A DNA stretch of 48,704 bases from JBAROU01 sp049642385 (GTDB lineage: Bacteria > Chloroflexota > Dehalococcoidia > DSTF01 > RBG-16-68-14): contig JBAROU010000126.1 of NCBI GenBank assembly GCA_049642385.1, positions 1 through 48,704 on the forward strand. The letters run 5' to 3'. This document shows, piece after piece, positions 1 to 8,953 of this stretch. The position numbers were made by a program, and so were the translations under genes. Under the pieces are notes generated by a model. That model had not been told where the DNA came from. It saw nothing but the letters and a program-made list of their open reading frames with translations, and did not search any database. The stretch's first letter is position 1; every line of letters starts with the position of its first letter.

Positions 1-1380
1 CGCGAGCTGTCGCCTGTCGAAGTAACGCGAGTGACCCTCGAGCGCATCGACCGGCTCAATCCGAAATTGAACGCGTACCTCCTCGTCGACCACGAGGGCG
101 CGCTCGCGGCGGCGCGCGAGGCCGAACGGTGCTGGTCGCAAGACGACGCGCCAATGCTCTGCGGCGTGCCGGTGTCAATCAAAGATCTCGTGCACATCGA
201 GGGCATGCCGACGACGTTCGGTTCGCTGGTGTTCAAGGACTACTACCCGGAGCGTAGCTCCGTCTCCGTCGAACGGTTGCAGGCAGCGGGCGCCGTGGTG
301 CTGGGAAAGACAAACACGCCGGAGATCGGCATGATCGACCAGACGATCAACCTTCTGGGCGATGACGGGCGTAACCCGTGGAACCTGGAGCACACCGCCG
401 GCGGCTCCAGTGGCGGCGCCGGTTCGGCAGTGGCGGCGGGCCTGGGGCCGCTCGCGCTGGGCACGGACGGCGCAGGATCGATCCGTATCCCCGCGTTCTA
501 CAACGCCATCTTCGGCCTGAAACCGACGTTCGGGCGCATTCCGCACGACGGGTGGAAAGGCGCGCCATTGACGTCGCACCAGGGGCCGATGACGCGTACG
601 GTGGGCGACGCGGTGTTGTTCATGCAGGCGACGGCCGGGCCCGACCTCGAACGTGATGCGCTCTCCATTCGAGACGATTCGCCTAACTTCTTCGCTGCGT
701 TGAATGGAGCGTCGCTGCGCGGTACGAAGGTCGCGCTCAGTCACGACTACGGATTCATGGAGGTCGATTCGGAGATCCGCCAGGCGGTGATGGACGCGGC
801 CGATCTGCTGCGAGGGCTGGGCTGTGAGATCATCGAGTCGGACCCGCCACGTCCGGAGGGCAACCCGATGGAGATGACGATCGGCGGCCCAGATGAGTAC
901 GTCTGGGCGCTGCACCTGAAGCCGGACTTCGACGAACACCTAGACGAACTGACTGGCTACGGGCGCCACACGTTCGAGGGAGCGCCGACGATGCTGGCAT
1001 GGAAGTACGCCCAGGGGCTGCGCCGGCGCGAGCGGTGGGCGGCGCTAACGCACCTCTGGTTCCAAGACTTCGATTTTCTCGTCTCACCGGTGATGGGGCG
1101 AACGGCGCCTCGCTGCCGAGCGCCGATGGTCGAGGAGGGCAAGCCGTGGCCCGGCAGCTTCCTGCCAATCTTCAACGCGAACGGTAGCCCGGCAGCCTCT
1201 ATACCGTTCGGCTTCCACAGCAATGGCCTGCCGCTGGCGGTGCAGATCGCCGGTCGCTGGGGCGACGACGTCGGGGTGCTGCGCGTCTGCGCCGCGATCG
1301 AAGCTGCACAGCCGTGGGCGGACCAATGGCCGCCGCTTGCACGCGAGGGCATCGGCGAGCCTGCGGGCGCGGGCGACTGA
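1..1380 (+). CDS. Amidase (amidase signature family), 5'-truncated by window edge
   Basis: This protein hydrolyses a C-N amide bond; the substrate cannot be told from sequence. The reading frame is open from base 1, and its first residues (RELSPVEVTR) match the N-terminal region of the second amidase in this window, so the true start lies upstream. About 459 residues are visible. The Ser-cisSer-Lys triad of amidase-signature enzymes is readable: Lys in SIKDLVH, the cis-Ser in GGSSGG, and the nucleophilic Ser in GTDGAGSIRIPA. The usual GTDxGGS reads GTDGAGS here, one small change next to the nucleophile. No gatB or gatC lies nearby, so a general amidase is more likely than the tRNA amidotransferase subunit. 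The gene ends 117 bp before the penicillin-acylase gene, which has its own promoter-like -10 motif. Confidence 0.9.
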   Translation, partial: RELSPVEVTRVTLERIDRLNPKLNAYLLVDHEGALAAAREAERCWSQDDAPMLCGVPVSIKDLVHIEGMPTTFGSLVFKDYYPERSSVSVERLQAAGAVVLGKTNTPEIGMIDQTINLLGDDGRNPWNLEHTAGGSSGGAGSAVAAGLGPLALGTDGAGSIRIPAFYNAIFGLKPTFGRIPHDGWKGAPLTSHQGPMTRTVGDAVLFMQATAGPDLERDALSIRDDSPNFFAALNGASLRGTKVALSHDYGFMEVDSEIRQAVMDAADLLRGLGCEIIESDPPRPEGNPMEMTIGGPDEYVWALHLKPDFDEHLDELTGYGRHTFEGAPTMLAWKYAQGLRRRERWAALTHLWFQDFDFLVSPVMGRTAPRCRAPMVEEGKPWPGSFLPIFNANGSPAASIPFGFHSNGLPLAVQIAGRWGDDVGVLRVCAAIEAAQPWADQWPPLAREGIGEPAGAGD

Positions 1381-1404
1381 CTAGGCTAACCGTGCCGTTA
1401 CGCG

Positions 1405-1413
1405 TGCTATACT
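1405..1413 (+). promoter_or_regulatory. Extended -10 promoter motif upstream of penicillin acylase gene
   Basis: TGC followed by TATACT forms an extended -10 element. No good -35 is visible at 17 bp. The acylase start at 1498 is about 80 nt downstream. The same TATACT hexamer recurs upstream of other units in the window (tRNA, purA, the second amidase). Confidence 0.45.
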
Positions 1414-1497
1414 AGCGCCCAACTGGTGGTGGGAGGGGCGCCAGCGACATCGGATACGCCTGGCGTCGTGCCCTTTCGCCATGGAAGGGAGCACTTC

Positions 1498-4400
1498 ATG
1501 CGCCGCTACTTCGTCCTCATCCCATTGTTCGCGCTGATTATCGTCGGAGGGCTCTTCGCCGCGGATGGTAGGCTGCCCGCCAAGGCTGACCCTGGGGCGA
1601 TCACCGTCCGCGAGTCAGCCTACGGTCTGCCCCACATCTACGCCGATACCGACCTGGAGCTCGCGCGGGAGAACGGGCGCGAGATCGCGAAGGACAGATT
1701 GGGTCAGATCATCCTGATCGGTCGAGTCGCGCGCGGCACGCTCTATCAAGCTTTCGGGCCGCTCGACCCCGGCACATTCAACGACGACGTCGAAGTGCGC
1801 CGGGACGGCTATACCTCGTCTGAGTTGAACGAGATGTACACGAAACTGCCGCAGGACGTCCAAGACCTCTTGCTGGAGTACGCGAAGGGCGTCAACGACA
1901 CCATTGAGGCGGTCTACGCCGGAACCCAGCCGAAGCCACTGGAAGTGAACCTGCTCCAGAGCCTTGGTCTCGGCGACGATCTCTTCGGAAACAAGACGAA
2001 CATTTCGGACCAGGCCGACCCGTACTACGCGCCTGCGGGAGGAGCGTACCCCCACTCGGGCTTCCAGTTCACACCGGAGATGGCGATCGCGATCGCCGTG
2101 TTGCAGGTGCGCAACTTCGGCAGCGAGGACTTCGGCGAAGTGTCGCGCATGAACGAGCTGAACAACCTCGTTACAAAGTTCGGCACTGGTGACGGCACGC
2201 AGATCTGGGATGACCTGAACTTCCTGAATGATCCTCTAGCGCCCGTGTCGGTGCCGGACGCGACAACGCCGGGCTTCGGCGGGCCACTCGCAAGCAGCGG
2301 TGCGGCCGACGAAGCTGCAAAGTATGTCGGCTTCTTCCCACAGTACGACTTCGACGACGCGCTGGCGCAGCTTGAGCAAGACCACGCGCATCGCCAGGAG
2401 TTCGCCGAGCGGATGGGTGCCTGGCCGAAGCTCGGCAGCTATGCGTGGCTGATCGATGGTGACCTTTCGAACACGGGCAACCCCTGGCTGGGTGGCTTCC
2501 CGCAAACAGGGGAGCAGACGCCTTCGATCATGCACTTCGCAGAGCTGCGCAGCGCGGAGGGCAGCGACCATCAGATCGAGGCGATGGGGATGGAGTTCGT
2601 GGGCGCGCCAATCGTGCTGATCGGTCAGACGGACAGCGTTGCCTGGACTAGTACGACGGCGCAGCTCAAGAACAACGATTTTTATCTCGAGAAGATCATC
2701 CTCGAAAACACCGATGCGCTCAGCTACGACGACGAGGGCACGCCGGCGCCGATGAGCATGCGCACGGAGCAGATCCGGAGCGGCGGCGGTTCGAACACGC
2801 CGTATGTTGCCTGGCGCACCCACGAACGCGCCGCCAACGGCGGATCGCGCACGGTAGAGGCGTTCCAGGGCAACGCGGGCAGCACTGTCGACGCGGCGGA
2901 CGCCACGTCGTTGACCGACAACGCCGCGTTTACTGGCAGCTACGGCGGCGGCTACGTCGCGATCATCGCCGGCCCGGGATCAGGCCAGATCCGCCCCATT
3001 CTATCGAACACGACCAACGTCCTAACGCTTGCCGGGGGCGATGCCTGGACGACGACGCCCACCACCGCGTCACGCTATGTCGCCGTCCGCTCCGGCAACG
3101 ACATCGTCGCTGTCTCGCGCGACCGCGTCTTCTGGCTGGAGGAGTCCCTCACGGCGTACGCCTTCACGATCTTCCAGCGCGCGGAGAACGTGCTGGACAT
3201 CCGTCGTGGCTCGCGCCTGATCCCGAGCACACACAACTTCCCGTCTGTGGACAACAAGGCGTTCAACGGCTACGGTACCGACCTGGGGCCGGGCACTGGC
3301 AACATCGCCTACTACTCGACCGGGTTCTCGCGCATTCGCCAGGGCGGTTCAGCTACCGACACGCGGTTGCCCCTGGACGGCACGCAGCCGAACCAGCTTG
3401 TTGTGGTTAGTGGCACGGTTGGTAGCTCGGGGAACAACTCGCTCACTGACACCGCCGCGTTCACAGGCGAAGACTTCTCGCCGCCAGTGGTGAACTACAG
3501 GCTCGATAACCCGTCGCAGCAGGGCAGCGAGTACATCGTCTCGATCACGGGCGGCACGGGCTACAAGCAGACGCGCCGCATCGCGAGCAACGACGACGAT
3601 ACACTCACTCTGGAGGAGGACTGGGGCGTCAACCCGCAGCCCGGCGACCTCTATGAGGTCTACGAGATCGTCGCGATGCCCGAGGCGATCAATCCGCCCA
3701 ACGGCTACACCGCCAACTGGAACAACAAAGCCGCTACGGCGGACGACGGCCGCACGTTCGGACGGCAGCACCGCGTGACGTTCATTCTGGAGCGCCTCGC
3801 GGCGGATAGCACCTGGACGCGCGCGGAGCAACGCCAGTTGAACAAGGACCTGGCGGGGCTGGACGGCAAGGGCAAGTTCGGCGCCTACCTGATTCCGCGC
3901 CTGCGCCAAGCGGTCGATGCGTCATGCAGCGGCGGTGTCGAGGACACGGTCGTCGCCGCACTCGAGGCGTACAACGACAGCCCTGAGTTCGGGCGCGGCT
4001 TCATCGATCCGATCAACGATACGATGATCGCCGGCGAAGGTATCTTGCTGGGCGGCAACCCGTTCGGCCCCGAACCGACCGACCTGATCAGAGAGCTGGC
4101 GAAAGCGATCTTGACGGACGAGTTCTCAGGAACCGGCGTCGGGGTGCCCGGTGGCGAGCAGGGGCTGGCATTGGTGCAACACGCGATCGATTCGGCCGCG
4201 GGCACGCCGTCGGGGGCATATGTCCAGAGCTACAGCGGCGATTACTTCAACGGTGTGCCGTGGGAGGACGTGGTCTGCAGTGCGCTTGCCACCACGATCA
4301 CGGCGTTCGGCGGCGGTATCCCGGCGGACGCCGCGCGACCGAACAACACGTTCGCCCACCCGCTTTCGCCGCTTTTCCCGCAGCTCGTCTTCGATCCGGT

Positions 4401-5169
4401 ACCGACGGGTAACCGCGGCGCGTATGAGCAGATCGTGGAGGTCGGTCCGACCGTGCTTGGCGAGTTCATCTTCCCGCTCGGCCAGAGCGGCTTTATCGAC
4501 ACGGACGGCATCTCGGGTCGCCATACCGACAGCCTCCACGAGATATGGGCCGACTGGCGCTTCTGGCCGATGCTCCACATTGCCGAAGACCTTTCGGTCG
4601 ATCCGGACGGCGATGTCGACAATGACGGCGTGCTGGACGGCTACGAGAAGTGGTACTACGGCTCGAATTCGGTCGCAGCTACGGATGATAGTGATGCCGA
4701 CTTCTGCACGGTGCTGTGCGAGTATCTAGCGGGCACGTATGCGGACGACTCTGATAGCGATGATAACGGCACGCTTGATGGCGCAGAGGATCCGGACAAG
4801 GACGGCTGCGTAAACGCGAAGGAAGCAGGACCGGACCAAGTGCTGGGTGGCCGGCGCGATCCGCTCTCGATCTGGGATGTGTACGATACCCAAACGAACA
4901 GCGGTGGGAGCGGGTTGGCTGCAGGCTCCGCGCTCGTTGGCTCGGTGGAGGTCAGCGACATTATAAATGTGGTGAAGCACTTTGGGCAGTCCGGTAACCG
5001 TGGCATCGATCCGCTCTCTGACGCGAGCAACCCCGCGGTCTACCACACGCGCTTCGATCGCAACTACGCGGCGTCCGGATCCGACCCGTGGGACCTACGG
5101 GGGCCGGACGGAGCGATTGTGGTTGGTGACCTCTTCGGCTCCGTGATCCAGTTCGGACACCACTGCTAG
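1498..5169 (+). CDS. Secreted penicillin acylase-family Ntn hydrolase with repeat insertions and dockerin-like tail
   Basis: Predicted extracytoplasmic N-terminal-nucleophile hydrolase, acting on acylated amines such as beta-lactams, acyl-homoserine lactones or similar amides. The ATG at 1498 is preferred over the GTG at 1426: it is preceded by GGAAGGGAG 6 nt upstream and begins a clear signal peptide (MRRYFVLIPLFALIIVGG). The precursor has 1223 residues, against about 750-850 for typical family members. The alpha region includes GLPHIYADTD. The cleavage and nucleophile site is LGSYAW with Ser314, where Tyr replaces the common Asn after the Ser. SVAWTSTTAQ and the late PLGQSG and HTDSLHEIW motifs follow family order. 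Two similar beta-rich modules (about residues 459-533 and 635-724) interrupt the catalytic region. Asp-rich calcium-binding-like repeats start near residue 1034, and the end carries two half-motifs of the form DI/DL..V..FG. Substrate is unknown. Confidence 0.88.
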   Translation: MRRYFVLIPLFALIIVGGLFAADGRLPAKADPGAITVRESAYGLPHIYADTDLELARENGREIAKDRLGQIILIGRVARGTLYQAFGPLDPGTFNDDVEVRRDGYTSSELNEMYTKLPQDVQDLLLEYAKGVNDTIEAVYAGTQPKPLEVNLLQSLGLGDDLFGNKTNISDQADPYYAPAGGAYPHSGFQFTPEMAIAIAVLQVRNFGSEDFGEVSRMNELNNLVTKFGTGDGTQIWDDLNFLNDPLAPVSVPDATTPGFGGPLASSGAADEAAKYVGFFPQYDFDDALAQLEQDHAHRQEFAERMGAWPKLGSYAWLIDGDLSNTGNPWLGGFPQTGEQTPSIMHFAELRSAEGSDHQIEAMGMEFVGAPIVLIGQTDSVAWTSTTAQLKNNDFYLEKIILENTDALSYDDEGTPAPMSMRTEQIRSGGGSNTPYVAWRTHERAANGGSRTVEAFQGNAGSTVDAADATSLTDNAAFTGSYGGGYVAIIAGPGSGQIRPILSNTTNVLTLAGGDAWTTTPTTASRYVAVRSGNDIVAVSRDRVFWLEESLTAYAFTIFQRAENVLDIRRGSRLIPSTHNFPSVDNKAFNGYGTDLGPGTGNIAYYSTGFSRIRQGGSATDTRLPLDGTQPNQLVVVSGTVGSSGNNSLTDTAAFTGEDFSPPVVNYRLDNPSQQGSEYIVSITGGTGYKQTRRIASNDDDTLTLEEDWGVNPQPGDLYEVYEIVAMPEAINPPNGYTANWNNKAATADDGRTFGRQHRVTFILERLAADSTWTRAEQRQLNKDLAGLDGKGKFGAYLIPRLRQAVDASCSGGVEDTVVAALEAYNDSPEFGRGFIDPINDTMIAGEGILLGGNPFGPEPTDLIRELAKAILTDEFSGTGVGVPGGEQGLALVQHAIDSAAGTPSGAYVQSYSGDYFNGVPWEDVVCSALATTITAFGGGIPADAARPNNTFAHPLSPLFPQLVFDPVPTGNRGAYEQIVEVGPTVLGEFIFPLGQSGFIDTDGISGRHTDSLHEIWADWRFWPMLHIAEDLSVDPDGDVDNDGVLDGYEKWYYGSNSVAATDDSDADFCTVLCEYLAGTYADDSDSDDNGTLDGAEDPDKDGCVNAKEAGPDQVLGGRRDPLSIWDVYDTQTNSGGSGLAAGSALVGSVEVSDIINVVKHFGQSGNRGIDPLSDASNPAVYHTRFDRNYAASGSDPWDLRGPDGAIVVGDLFGSVIQFGHHC

Positions 5170-5188
5170 GTTGACGAATAGCAGAATC

Positions 5189-5224
5189 ATGGGCCCCGCC
5201 TCTCTCGGAAGAGACGGGGCCCAT
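5189..5224. terminator. Hairpin terminator between convergent acylase and rel genes
   Basis: An inverted repeat has arms ATGGGCCCCG (5189-5198) and CGGGGCCCAT (5215-5224), extended inward by CTCT/AGAG after one mismatch, with a six-base loop. It lies 20 bp after the acylase stop and 81 bp from the rel stop on the other strand. It is followed by a weak T-rich tract on the + strand. Because the arms are symmetrical it may serve both converging transcripts. Confidence 0.7.
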
Positions 5225-5304
5225 TGCTGTAGACGAACAGCCGGTTACCGCTGTCCGTCGAGCGGGTGCTGCGCCGGGTTCTGGAAGATGGCGGGGCAGT
5301 CGAT

Positions 5305-7524
5305 TTAGAGGGCGTGCTTGGTTGGACGACCCTGGTCCATTGAGCGAGCGACGCTGATCACACCGCGCACGACCTCGAGCTTGCTCAGCAGCCGGCTGAG
5401 CTGGTCTACGCCCTGGGTTTCCAGCGTGAGCGAGATGAGGGTGGTGCGGTCACCGCGCTCCTGCGTGCGCACGCCCACCATGTTTACCTTCTCCTCCGCC
5501 ACAATCACGCTGAGGTCACGTAGGAGCCCGACGCGGTCCCACGACTCGATGTGAACGGCAACGGGATAGTACTGTCCGGTGCGCCCCCAATCGACCTCCA
5601 CGAGGCGCTGGCGCTCGTCCTCGTGAAGTACGTTGAAGCAATCGCGGCGGTGGACGGTGACGCCGCGGCTGCGCGTCACGTAGCCGATGATCTGGTCGCC
5701 GGGAACCGGGCTGCAACAGCGGCCCAGCTGCGTCAGCAGATCGCCCGTCCCCAGTACCTGGATTCCCGGCGCGGAGACGGGACGCTGGAGCGCCCGCTCG
5801 TCCAGCTCGGGCAGATCTTCTTCAGGCTCAGGCTCCAGGAAGCGCGCGAGCCGCAGCGCCACCTGATGGAGGCTCACGCCGCCGTGACTGAGTGCGACGT
5901 GCAGGTCTTCGAGAGAGCTGTAGCCGAGCTTGCTGAGCAGCTCCTCCTTGCACTCGGCGAGCGAAAGGCCGAGTCGCCGGAGCTCACGCTCGAGCAGCTC
6001 ACGCCCCTTGTCGATGTTCTCCGCGCGTTCCAGCTTGCGGAACCACTGACGGATCTTTTCGCGAGCGTGGCTGGTGCGGACATACCCGAGGTTTGCGTTG
6101 AGCCAGTCGCGCGATGGGCCGCGTGAGCTGCGTCCGGAGACGATCTCGACGACGTCACCGTTCTCGAGACGCTGGTTCAGCGCGACGAGGCGGCCGTTCA
6201 CCTTCGCGCCCACGCAGTGGTGACCCAGCTCCGTGTGGATCCGGTAGGCGAAGTCGACCGCGGTGGCGCCGGCCGGGAGGTCTTTGATAGCGCCCTTGGG
6301 CGTGAAGATAAAGACCTGATCCTGGAAAATGTCGGTCTTGACGGTTTCGACGAAGTCTTCCGCATGCGCCATGTCGCGCTGCCACTCCAGGAGCTGGCGC
6401 AGCCAGGACAGCCGCTCTTCAAAGCGCACGTCCTGGCTGCTGCCCTCCTTGTAGCGCCAGTGCGCGGCGATACCGTACTCGGCGAGGCGATGCATTTCGT
6501 GCGTGCGGATCTGCACTTCTAGCGGTCGCGTATTGAGCGCCATCACGGTGGTGTGCAGCGACTGATAAACGCCTTCTCTCGGGTTGGCAAGGTAGTCGTC
6601 GAACTGGCCGGGGATCGGTCGCCACATGCCGTGTACGATGCCCAGCACCGAGTAGCAATCGGAGACCGAATCGACGAGGACGCGCATGGCAAGCAGGTCG
6701 TAGATCTCGCTGACGCTCTTGCCTTGGTCGGCGTACTTCTGGATCTTTTGGTACACGCTGTAGACGTGCTTCGCACGGCCCTGAACAGTCGCTTTGATGT
6801 TGTTTTTGTCCAGCTCTGCGCGCAAGACCTTCTCGACCTGCGCGATGTACCGTTCGCGACTGGCGCGACCGGAGACGATGAGTCGTGAGATGCGCTCGTA
6901 ATCGTGCGGCTGAAGGTGGCGGAACGCGAGGTCCTCCAGCTCCCACTTGAGCTGCCAGATGCCGAGCCGGCTCGCGAGCGGCGCGTAGATCTCCATCGTC
7001 TCCTGGGCGATGCGCTGCCGTTTCTCCGGTTCCAGGAAGTCCAGCGTGCGCATGTTGTGGAGCCTGTCGGCGAGCTTGACGATGACGACGCGTACGTCCT
7101 CTGCCATCGCCAGGAGCATCTTACGTAGGTTCTCGGCCTGGTTGACGCCGTCGCTCGTGCGCGGGCCGGCCGATTTCATGGTGATGCGCTCAAGCTTCGT
7201 CGCGCCGTCGACCAGCTTTGCTATCTCGGGCCCAAAGCGACGCTTGATCTCGTTATTCGGCACCGCGCAGTCCTCCTGGACGTCGTGGAGGAGCGCGGCG
7301 GCGATAGCGCCGGCGTCGAGCTGGAGCTCGGCGATGGTGAGTGCGGCGTCGAGTGGGTGAACGATGTAGGGTTCGCCGGATTTGCGTTGCTGGTCGCCGT
7401 GAGCGGTCTCTGCGAAGCGATAAGCCTCCTCGATCAGAGGAAGCTTGTCTTCAGGCAGATAGCTGCGAGCTCGCTCTAGCAGTACATCGAGCCCGCCCCG
7501 TTCGCGCACGGGCGAGATCGCCAT
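5305..7524 (-). CDS. rel: Bifunctional-type (p)ppGpp synthetase/hydrolase (RSH)
   Basis: Makes and probably degrades the alarmone (p)ppGpp; cytoplasmic, ribosome-linked stringent response enzyme of 739 residues, normal for long RSH proteins. Order seen: HD hydrolase domain with intact metal motifs (YIVHP, LLHDVQED, KLADRLHNM); synthetase domain (GRAKHVYSVYQKIQK, LAMRVLV, YQSLHTTV); TGS (VFIFTPKGAIKDLPAG, FAYRIHTELGHHC); a Cys-containing region (GRCCSPVPGD); and a C-terminal ACT domain (WDRVGLLRDLSVIV). The synthetase charge motif reads QFDD in place of the RxKD usual in bifunctional Rel, which resembles the EFDD of RelA. The start at 7524 (MAISPVRERG) fits a -10 hexamer exactly 9 nt upstream, implying a leaderless message; a GGAAG lies in that gap and could also act as a ribosome site. 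The gene diverges from hisS. Confidence 0.95.
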   Translation of the reverse strand: MAISPVRERGGLDVLLERARSYLPEDKLPLIEEAYRFAETAHGDQQRKSGEPYIVHPLDAALTIAELQLDAGAIAAALLHDVQEDCAVPNNEIKRRFGPEIAKLVDGATKLERITMKSAGPRTSDGVNQAENLRKMLLAMAEDVRVVIVKLADRLHNMRTLDFLEPEKRQRIAQETMEIYAPLASRLGIWQLKWELEDLAFRHLQPHDYERISRLIVSGRASRERYIAQVEKVLRAELDKNNIKATVQGRAKHVYSVYQKIQKYADQGKSVSEIYDLLAMRVLVDSVSDCYSVLGIVHGMWRPIPGQFDDYLANPREGVYQSLHTTVMALNTRPLEVQIRTHEMHRLAEYGIAAHWRYKEGSSQDVRFEERLSWLRQLLEWQRDMAHAEDFVETVKTDIFQDQVFIFTPKGAIKDLPAGATAVDFAYRIHTELGHHCVGAKVNGRLVALNQRLENGDVVEIVSGRSSRGPSRDWLNANLGYVRTSHAREKIRQWFRKLERAENIDKGRELLERELRRLGLSLAECKEELLSKLGYSSLEDLHVALSHGGVSLHQVALRLARFLEPEPEEDLPELDERALQRPVSAPGIQVLGTGDLLTQLGRCCSPVPGDQIIGYVTRSRGVTVHRRDCFNVLHEDERQRLVEVDWGRTGQYYPVAVHIESWDRVGLLRDLSVIVAEEKVNMVGVRTQERGDRTTLISLTLETQGVDQLSRLLSKLEVVRGVISVARSMDQGRPTKHAL

Positions 7525-7533
7525 GGTGCTTCC

Positions 7534-7563
7534 AATGTACCACAGCGCTCCGGAGGGGCCCAA
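7534..7563 (-). promoter_or_regulatory. rel promoter, -10 only 9 nt from start codon
   Basis: On the minus strand TTGGGC (7558-7563) and TACATT (7534-7539) are separated by 18 bp. The ATG of rel begins 9 nt beyond the -10, so the transcript would start at or within a few bases of the start codon. Confidence 0.55.
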
Positions 7564-7599
7564 GGAACCGGGCGATCGACGTCGAACGGGCGCTGATTC

Positions 7600-7629
7600 T
7601 TGGCCACGCGCCGCCTCCTTCGATATGCT
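7600..7629 (+). promoter_or_regulatory. hisS promoter, -10 only 9 nt from start codon
   Basis: TTGGCC (7600-7605) and TATGCT (7624-7629) are separated by 18 bp. The hisS ATG follows after 9 nt with no Shine-Dalgarno sequence, so a leaderless transcript is likely. This faces the rel promoter back to back. Confidence 0.55.
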
Positions 7630-7638
7630 GGCCTCACG

Positions 7639-8916
7639 ATGGCTGAGGACAAGCTTCGCTATCAGGCGCCGCGTGGCACGAGCGACGTGCTACCGGAGGA
7701 CGAGCCGTACTGGCGCTTCGTGCGGGCGACCGGCGAACGCGTCGCGGGGCTGTTCGGCTACCGGTATATCGAGACGCCGATGTTCGAGGACGCCGGCGTC
7801 TGGCTGCGCACGAACCAAGGCACGGAAGTCGTCGACAAGGAGATGTACGTCTTCGAGGACCGGGGCGGCGACCGGCTGGCGCTCCGGCCGGAGACGACGG
7901 CGAGCGTCTGCCGCGCCTACATCGAGCACGGCATGGCGAGCCGGCCGCAACCGGTGCGGCTGTTCTATTTCGCGCAGAAGTTTCGCTACGACCGCCCGCA
8001 GGCGGGTCGCTACCGTCAGCACACGGAGTTCGGCGTAGAGGCGATCGGCGAATCGGACGCGACGGTGGACGCTGAAGTGGTCGACCTGCTCTCGACCTTT
8101 TATGACATGCTTGGCCTGGAGGAGCTGACGCTGCACGTGAACAGCATCGGTGATCAGAGCTGCCGGCCCGCGTACGTCGAAGCGCTGCGGGCGTTCTACG
8201 CCGACAAGCTGAACGCCGTTTGTGCTGACTGCAGGATGCGCTACGAGAAGAACCCGATGCGCCTGCTCGATTGCAAGGTCGAGCAGTGCCAGCCGGTCAT
8301 CGCCGCGGCGCCCACGATCACGGAGCGCCTTTGCGAGCCGTGCGCGCAGCACTTCGCGATGCTGCGCTCGTACCTCGACGTGTTAAGCATTGCGCACGAC
8401 GTTGACCCGCGGCTCGTGCGCGGGCTCGACTACTACACGCGCACGGTGTTCGAGTTCTACCCGCCCGTGGAAGGCGCGCAATCAGTCGTGGGCGCGGGCG
8501 GGCGGTACGACGGGCTGATCGAGCTGCTCGGCGGCCAGCCGACGCCGGGCATCGGCTTTGGCAGCGGCATCGAGCGCATCATCCTGAACCTGAAGCGCCA
8601 GGAAGCGCCTGTGCCGGAGGTCGGCGCGCCGCCCGTGTACGTTGCCCACACGTCGGAGCCCGCTAAGACGGCGGCGGTGCGGGTGGCGCACCGCTTGCGC
8701 ACATCGGGCCTAAGCGTGATCGTCGGCGGCGGGCGCAGCCTCAAGTCACAGCTGCGTCACGCGGACGCGCTCGGCGCGCGCTACGTCGTGGTGATAGGTG
8801 ACCGCGAGCTGGCCCAGGGCGAGGTGACGCTGCGCGACATGCTCGACGGGCAGCAGCGTGCGGTGCTGGAAGACCAGCTCCCGAGCGCGCTCGCGGGCTC
8901 GCGCGTCTCTCCGTAG
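7639..8916 (+). CDS. hisS: Histidyl-tRNA synthetase
   Basis: Class II aminoacyl-tRNA synthetase that charges tRNA-His; 425 residues, the usual length. N-terminal RGTSDVLPED, motif 2 in FRYDRPQAGRYRQHTEFG, the histidine-specific VRGLDYYTRTVFEFY and motif 3 in GIGFGSGIERI are all present. A C-terminal anticodon-binding domain follows from about residue 325 (VYVAHTSEPAKTAAVRVAH). The ATG at 7639 (MAEDKLRYQAPRG) was chosen over a start 13 codons upstream because the family begins close to KLRYQAPRGT and because a -10 hexamer lies 9 nt before it. No Shine-Dalgarno sequence is visible. The next gene begins 37 bp downstream with its own ribosome site. Confidence 0.97.
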   Translation: MAEDKLRYQAPRGTSDVLPEDEPYWRFVRATGERVAGLFGYRYIETPMFEDAGVWLRTNQGTEVVDKEMYVFEDRGGDRLALRPETTASVCRAYIEHGMASRPQPVRLFYFAQKFRYDRPQAGRYRQHTEFGVEAIGESDATVDAEVVDLLSTFYDMLGLEELTLHVNSIGDQSCRPAYVEALRAFYADKLNAVCADCRMRYEKNPMRLLDCKVEQCQPVIAAAPTITERLCEPCAQHFAMLRSYLDVLSIAHDVDPRLVRGLDYYTRTVFEFYPPVEGAQSVVGAGGRYDGLIELLGGQPTPGIGFGSGIERIILNLKRQEAPVPEVGAPPVYVAHTSEPAKTAAVRVAHRLRTSGLSVIVGGGRSLKSQLRHADALGARYVVVIGDRELAQGEVTLRDMLDGQQRAVLEDQLPSALAGSRVSP

Positions 8917-8953
8917 ATCCGGGCGCGATCCACGTGTGTTGCGGAGGTGAATG

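Noticed and set aside
3349..3909. Minus-strand open frame inside the penicillin acylase gene
   Set aside because: Antisense shadow of a strongly supported gene; composition typical of GC-biased frames.
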